Assembly: GCA_021847795.1 (NCBI GenBank)
Contig: JAJZPZ010000014.1
Coordinates: forward strand, 1-38,192
Direction of reading: 5' to 3'
From: Nitrospirota bacterium
GTDB taxonomy: Bacteria > Nitrospirota > Thermodesulfovibrionia > Thermodesulfovibrionales > Dissulfurispiraceae
DNA: 38,192 nt
The position numbers and the translations under genes are program-made. The notes under the pieces are model-generated. The model saw only the letters and a list, made by a program, of their open reading frames with translations, made no database searches and was not told the origin of the DNA. Positions 34,134 through 38,192 of the stretch are shown here, in pieces. Each line of letters starts with the position of its first letter. Position 1 is the stretch's first letter.

Positions 34134-36401
34134 ATGGCGTTCGATATGGCAAAATTCCTTGCGAGGTTTGCAGAGGAGGCCCGCGAGCATGTGGCCAAAC
34201 TCAACGAGGGGCTGGTGCGCCTTGAGAACAACCCCGGCGATGCGGAAAACATGAACGCCATTTTCCGCTCTGCGCATACGATCAAGGGCTCGTCAAGGAT
34301 GATGAAGCTCACCCTGATAACGGAAGCGGCCCATAGGCTGGAAGACGCCCTCGGGGCTTTGAGGGACGGAAAAATCCGGCATTCAAAAGAACTTGCCGAT
34401 CTCCTTTTCAGGGCGGTCGACGCAATCTCCGACATGGTTGAAAACACCTCAGCGGGAAAAGAGATCACAATGGACAACAGCGGTCTTTGCGACGACCTGG
34501 CGAAAGCGGCTGAAGGCGCCTTGTCCTCGCCTGTGCAGGAGGGAAATAAAGAGACGGGGGCTCTTGTTTCTCCCCCGGCAAAGGAGGTCGGAGAGCAGGC
34601 GGCCCCTGCGTTGGGCGAAAGGCCGGCCGCTGGCAACGCCCCCTGCCCGGAGCCTTCCCCTGAGCAGCACGCCGCCGCAAAGGAGGCAAGGCCGAAACCG
34701 GCCGAAACGGTGCGCATTAATTCGGAAAAACTTGACGAGCTCGTCAAATTGATGGGGGAGATAGTATCAAGCCAGAACCGTTTCAAACAAAGGCTGCACG
34801 ACATCAGGGAAATTGAGGGGATGGCGGGCAAATACATGGAGTTGCTCGCACGGGCCGGACATTGCGACTCACCAGGCGGCAGCGACGGGATTCCCGGCCT
34901 TGCACACTCGCTTTTCCTCAAAGTGAAGCAACTGGCCGCCGCTGCCAGGGATGATATCAATATCCAGGAACTGCTGACCTCTGAGCTCCAGGGAAAGACC
35001 TTGACATTGAGAATGGTCCCGCTTTCGGCGGTCTTCGACTCGTTGCCCAGAATGGTGCGGGACATATCAAAAAACCTCGGAAAGGACATTGTGCTTGTCG
35101 TTGAAGGGGGAGATATCGAGCTTGACAAGAAAATGATTGATAAGCTGGGGGACCCCCTGGTCCATATGCTCAGGAACTCCGTGGACCATGGGATAGAGCC
35201 CCCCGAAGAAAGGCAGAGGGCGGGCAAGCCGGGCACGGGGACCGTGAAGCTGTCCGCCTGCTATGATGCGGGCAGCGTATTGATAGAGCTGAGCGATGAC
35301 GGGGGCGGCATCCCGCTGGAAAAAATCAAAGAAAAGGCGCTCCGCAAAAAGCTGTTCAGCGAGGCTGAACTGAACGATATGCCCGAATCCGCACTTGTCG
35401 ACCTTATATTCCAGCCGGGCTTCAGTACAAACTCCATTGTTACCGATGTCTCGGGCAGGGGAGTGGGCATGGATGTCGCAAGGAGAAATATTGTCGGGGA
35501 ACTCAGGGGGTCCTTCAGGATCGAGACGAAGCGCGGCAAGGGCGCCTCTTTCTTCATCAGGCTCCCCCTCACCCTCGCGGTCATGCGGGTCCTGCTCGTA
35601 GATGTCGCAGGCATGGTTTTCGCTTTCGGCGCCCATGATGTCAGCGAGATCATAAGGGTCCCGAAAGACGAACTGATAACGGTGGTGGACAAACGGGCCG
35701 TCAGGCTGCGGGAAGAGATCATTCCCGTTGCGGATATGGCGTCCGTTCTCAACCTCCCGGCCGGGGGCAAAACGGAGAAGGGTGTTGTTTTGGTCGCAAT
35801 TGTGCATACCGGAGGGGAAAAACTCGGGCTCATCATCGATGCCCTGCGCGACGAAGAGGACATGGTGATCAAGCCGCTTCCTGCGCACATGAAGAATATA
35901 CGGCTGGTGTCCGGGGTTATCATATCGGGGAGGAACGAGATCATCAATGTAGTGCATATCCCTGCCGTCATGGAGGCCGCCGGGGAGATAAGGGAGGGGG
36001 AGCCCCTCAGGGAAACCGCCGGTGAGGAGAGCGGCGCCATTCATATACTTGTAGTGGATGATTCCATAAACACAAGGGAGATAGAGAAGAGCATTCTTGA
36101 ATCATACGGGTACAAGGTTGATCTGGCAGGCGACGGGATCGAAGCCCTTGAGAAGATACGGGAGTTCAGGTACAGCGTCGTAATTACCGATGTCGAGATG
36201 CCCCGGCTGGACGGGTTTTCCCTGACAGAGAGGTTGAGGAATGACGAAGCGCATAAGGACATCCCCGTTATTATCATGACGTCCAGGGAAAAGGAAGAGG
36301 ACAAAAAAAGAGGCATTAAGGTCGGGGCGGATGCGTATATTGTCAAGGGTGCGTTCGATCAGTCGAACCTTCTGGAAACAGTCCGCAACCTGATAGGGTG
36401 A
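34134..36401 (+). CDS. CheA histidine kinase with C-terminal receiver (hybrid)
   Basis: Central kinase of the array, 755 residues. Domains: Hpt P1 with His48 in SAHTIKGSSRMM; a long Ala/Pro/Glu linker (about 130-190) with no obvious P2; dimerisation P3 (about 190-300); ATPase P4 with N-box HMLRNSVDHG (Asn348), DDGGGIP and GRGVGMDVAR; CheW-like P5 (about 480-620); and a receiver (about 636-755) with Asp686 in VITDVEMPRLDG and Lys738. The fused receiver is the WspE layout and may tune or drain phosphate. A short leader reading frame (34108-34131) with its own GAGGAG precedes the ATG. The next gene begins 12 bases after the stop. Confidence 0.95.
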   Translation: MAFDMAKFLARFAEEAREHVAKLNEGLVRLENNPGDAENMNAIFRSAHTIKGSSRMMKLTLITEAAHRLEDALGALRDGKIRHSKELADLLFRAVDAISDMVENTSAGKEITMDNSGLCDDLAKAAEGALSSPVQEGNKETGALVSPPAKEVGEQAAPALGERPAAGNAPCPEPSPEQHAAAKEARPKPAETVRINSEKLDELVKLMGEIVSSQNRFKQRLHDIREIEGMAGKYMELLARAGHCDSPGGSDGIPGLAHSLFLKVKQLAAAARDDINIQELLTSELQGKTLTLRMVPLSAVFDSLPRMVRDISKNLGKDIVLVVEGGDIELDKKMIDKLGDPLVHMLRNSVDHGIEPPEERQRAGKPGTGTVKLSACYDAGSVLIELSDDGGGIPLEKIKEKALRKKLFSEAELNDMPESALVDLIFQPGFSTNSIVTDVSGRGVGMDVARRNIVGELRGSFRIETKRGKGASFFIRLPLTLAVMRVLLVDVAGMVFAFGAHDVSEIIRVPKDELITVVDKRAVRLREEIIPVADMASVLNLPAGGKTEKGVVLVAIVHTGGEKLGLIIDALRDEEDMVIKPLPAHMKNIRLVSGVIISGRNEIINVVHIPAVMEAAGEIREGEPLRETAGEESGAIHILVVDDSINTREIEKSILESYGYKVDLAGDGIEALEKIREFRYSVVITDVEMPRLDGFSLTERLRNDEAHKDIPVIIMTSREKEEDKKRGIKVGADAYIVKGAFDQSNLLETVRNLIG

Positions 36402-36412
36402 GGAGGACCGCA

Positions 36413-38062
36413 ATGGCTGACAGCCCACGGGAAAAATTGAAACAGCTCCGCGAAACCTATGCCGGGCAGCTCCCCGGCAAGATCGGTCAGATAGGGGAGG
36501 CCCTGGACGGCTTGCGCCTGAGCGGTGAGGACCCCGGCGCTGTGGAGGGCCTAATCCGCATGGCGCATACCCTCGCGGGGTCAGCGCCTTCTTTCGGATT
36601 TACGGCTGTAGGCAAAAGTGCGCGCGTAATGGAAAGCCTCTTGAAAGATTTCGCAAAGGGCGGCTGTTCCGCGGATGAGCTCTGTGAAAAGGCGGGCCGC
36701 TGCATCGAAGAGATGAAGCATTTGTGCGATGACCTGCGCCCGGCGGCCGGCGACGCCCCTGCAGGCTGGGCTGTCCCGCAGGACGGCGACCGGGGGCGCA
36801 AGACGATTTTTCTTGTTGAAGACGATCCTTTGCTCTCCCAGAGCATGGCGCTGCAGATCAGCCATTTCGGATATCACGCCGAAAACTTTACGGCGCTTTC
36901 CGAACTCGAAGGCGCCCTGCTCCATACTTCTCCTTCAGCGATCATTATGGACATGATGTTTCCCGAAGGGGACCTCGCCGGCGCAAAGGCCATTGCCCGG
37001 ATTCAAAGGGGGCGCAGTTCGCCGCTGCCGGTCATCTTCATCTCAAACCGCGGCGACCTCAATGCCCGGCTCCAGGCGGTCCGGGCCGGGGGGAACGCGT
37101 ATTTCACCAAACCCGTCGATATTGCCGGGCTGGTAGACAGGCTCGATGCATTGACGGACGGTGAGGTGGTGAACCCGTTTCGTATCCTCATCGTCGATGA
37201 CGACCCCGAGCTCGCGAACTATTACTCGCTTGTACTGCAGGAGAACGGCATGGATACCCTGGTTGCCGAAGACCCCCTGGAGATCATGAGATATATGGTC
37301 GAATTCAATCCCGACCTGATCCTTATGGACATGTATATGCCCCAATGCGCCGGGTATGAGCTGGCAAAGGTTATTCGCCAGATGGAGGCGTATATCAGCG
37401 TCCCCATCGTGTTTCTTTCCGCCGAAACAGACATCAACAAACAGCTGAGCGCGATGAGCACGGGAGGGGATGAGTTCCTTACCAAGCCGATCGAGCCCCG
37501 GCACCTGATTTCATCGGTAAGCACCCGCGCTGAACGCATGCGCATTATCCGTTCCTTCATGGAATGCGACAGTCTCACCGGCCTGCTCAACCATACGAAA
37601 ACAAAAGAGTATCTGGACAAGGAGATTTCACGGGCCGTACGGCAGGGAAGCGTGCTTGCGTTTGCCATGCTTGATATCGACCGCTTTAAATCGGTAAACG
37701 ACACGTACGGGCACCCGGCCGGAGACAGGGTTATCGTAAGCCTGTCAAGGCTCCTTCAGCAGCGGCTGCGGAATACCGATATCATCGGCCGTTACGGCGG
37801 CGAGGAGTTCGCCATTGTCCTGGCCGGCGCCGATGAGGAGTCTGCAGCGAAGGTCGTTGACGAAATCCGCCTGAGCTTCGGGCAGATCAGGCATAACTAC
37901 GACGGCGCTGAATTTTCCGCGACATTCAGTTGCGGAGTCGCGGGTTTCCCCCGGTACGGTGATGTAATAAGCTTGTGTGATGCGGCGGACAAGGCATTAT
38001 ATGAGGCCAAACACAAAGGACGCAACAGGATCATGCTCGCACAAGAGCAGGAGAACCGCTGA
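36413..38062 (+). CDS. Diguanylate cyclase with Hpt-REC-REC-GGDEF layout
   Basis: Makes c-di-GMP from two GTP, presumably as the operon's output; 549 residues. An N-terminal Hpt domain (about 1-110) has phospho-His52 in MAHTLAGSAPSFGF. Receiver 1 (about 130-245) has Asp180 (IIMDMMFPEG); receiver 2 (about 257-375) has Asp306 (ILMDMYMPQ). The GGDEF domain (about 385-545) has an intact GGEEF (462-466) and, five residues before it, RNTD (453-456), a complete RxxD inhibitory site, so product feedback is expected. ATG 36413 has GAGGAGG at six bases; the upstream GTG does not. It takes the place of WspR, which has only REC-GGDEF; the added Hpt and receiver suggest an internal phosphorelay. Confidence 0.95.
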   Translation: MADSPREKLKQLRETYAGQLPGKIGQIGEALDGLRLSGEDPGAVEGLIRMAHTLAGSAPSFGFTAVGKSARVMESLLKDFAKGGCSADELCEKAGRCIEEMKHLCDDLRPAAGDAPAGWAVPQDGDRGRKTIFLVEDDPLLSQSMALQISHFGYHAENFTALSELEGALLHTSPSAIIMDMMFPEGDLAGAKAIARIQRGRSSPLPVIFISNRGDLNARLQAVRAGGNAYFTKPVDIAGLVDRLDALTDGEVVNPFRILIVDDDPELANYYSLVLQENGMDTLVAEDPLEIMRYMVEFNPDLILMDMYMPQCAGYELAKVIRQMEAYISVPIVFLSAETDINKQLSAMSTGGDEFLTKPIEPRHLISSVSTRAERMRIIRSFMECDSLTGLLNHTKTKEYLDKEISRAVRQGSVLAFAMLDIDRFKSVNDTYGHPAGDRVIVSLSRLLQQRLRNTDIIGRYGGEEFAIVLAGADEESAAKVVDEIRLSFGQIRHNYDGAEFSATFSCGVAGFPRYGDVISLCDAADKALYEAKHKGRNRIMLAQEQENR

Positions 38063-38101
38063 ATAAGTTTTTTTTAATGAAAGGTGAGGGGGGTAACGGC
38101 T

Positions 38102-38192
38102 GTGCAAAAGACAAAAATCCTTATAGTTGATGACGACCCGTTTGTGCGGGATATGCTGGCAATGATTCTGCAGTCCGGAGGCTACGATACCG
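38102..38192 (+). CDS. Partial: response regulator receiver protein (N-terminus only)
   Basis: From GTG 38102 the frame reads VQKTKILIVDDDPFVRDML (Met-initiated) and remains open to the window edge. The acidic DDD after a hydrophobic strand is the first receiver motif. A GAGGGGGG run lies about eight bases upstream. The gene begins 39 bases after the GGDEF gene in the same direction, so it likely extends the same operon. Its output domain is out of view. Confidence 0.85.
   Translation, partial: MQKTKILIVDDDPFVRDMLAMILQSGGYDT

Noticed and set aside
33905-35236. A 443-codon minus-strand frame opposite cheR/cheA
   Set aside because: It spans two real genes on the other strand and has a Ser-rich translation typical of antisense frames of GC-rich genes.

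Overview
The window looks like a piece of a bacterial chromosome of medium-high GC from a Gram-negative organism. Evidence for two membranes: a TPR/beta-barrel outer-membrane-type protein, an OmpH/Skp chaperone and a type IV pilus/type II secretion ATPase. The mixture of genes and the style of the intergenic hairpin repeats suggest Nitrospirota (Thermodesulfovibrionia-like) or a deltaproteobacterial-type lineage. That placement is inference only; no rRNA is present to test it.

Region 1 (1-8008) is housekeeping. It holds the start of a probable thiamine-binding-family protein, HU, a DNA polymerase I split into separate 5'-nuclease and proofreading/polymerase reading frames, a ROK sugar kinase, LepA/EF4, signal peptidase I and riboflavin synthase. 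The gaps after the plus-strand genes carry long imperfect hairpins built from short degenerate tandem units.

Region 2 (8123-23595) is a signalling and envelope block. A metallo-beta-lactamase-fold protein resembling class II cyclic-nucleotide phosphodiesterases and an HD-GYP protein point left. A TPR/barrel protein, a 1482-residue FecR-domain protein, a Skp-like chaperone and two tandem CHASE2 nucleotide cyclases point right. The two cyclases have lost complementary halves of the class III active site: one lacks both metal aspartates, the other lacks the transition-state Asn and Arg. This predicts an obligate heterodimer with one composite catalytic site, and it is the most interesting feature of the window.

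Region 3 (23667-28064) contains a PilB/GspE ATPase translationally coupled to a GAF-PAS protein (minus strand), bifunctional ribBA (plus strand), and tRNA-Arg(CCG) (minus strand).

Region 4 (28287-38192) is one long chemosensory operon: CheY-like receiver, two CheW-type adaptors, a Cache-domain chemoreceptor, CheB, CheR-TPR, CheA-receiver hybrid, and a diguanylate cyclase with Hpt-REC-REC-GGDEF layout, followed by another receiver cut by the window end. The parts list matches the Wsp type of chemosensory array, whose output is c-di-GMP rather than flagellar switching. With the HD-GYP protein and the pilus ATPase, the window carries machinery for both cAMP and c-di-GMP signalling, probably tied to surface or envelope behaviour.
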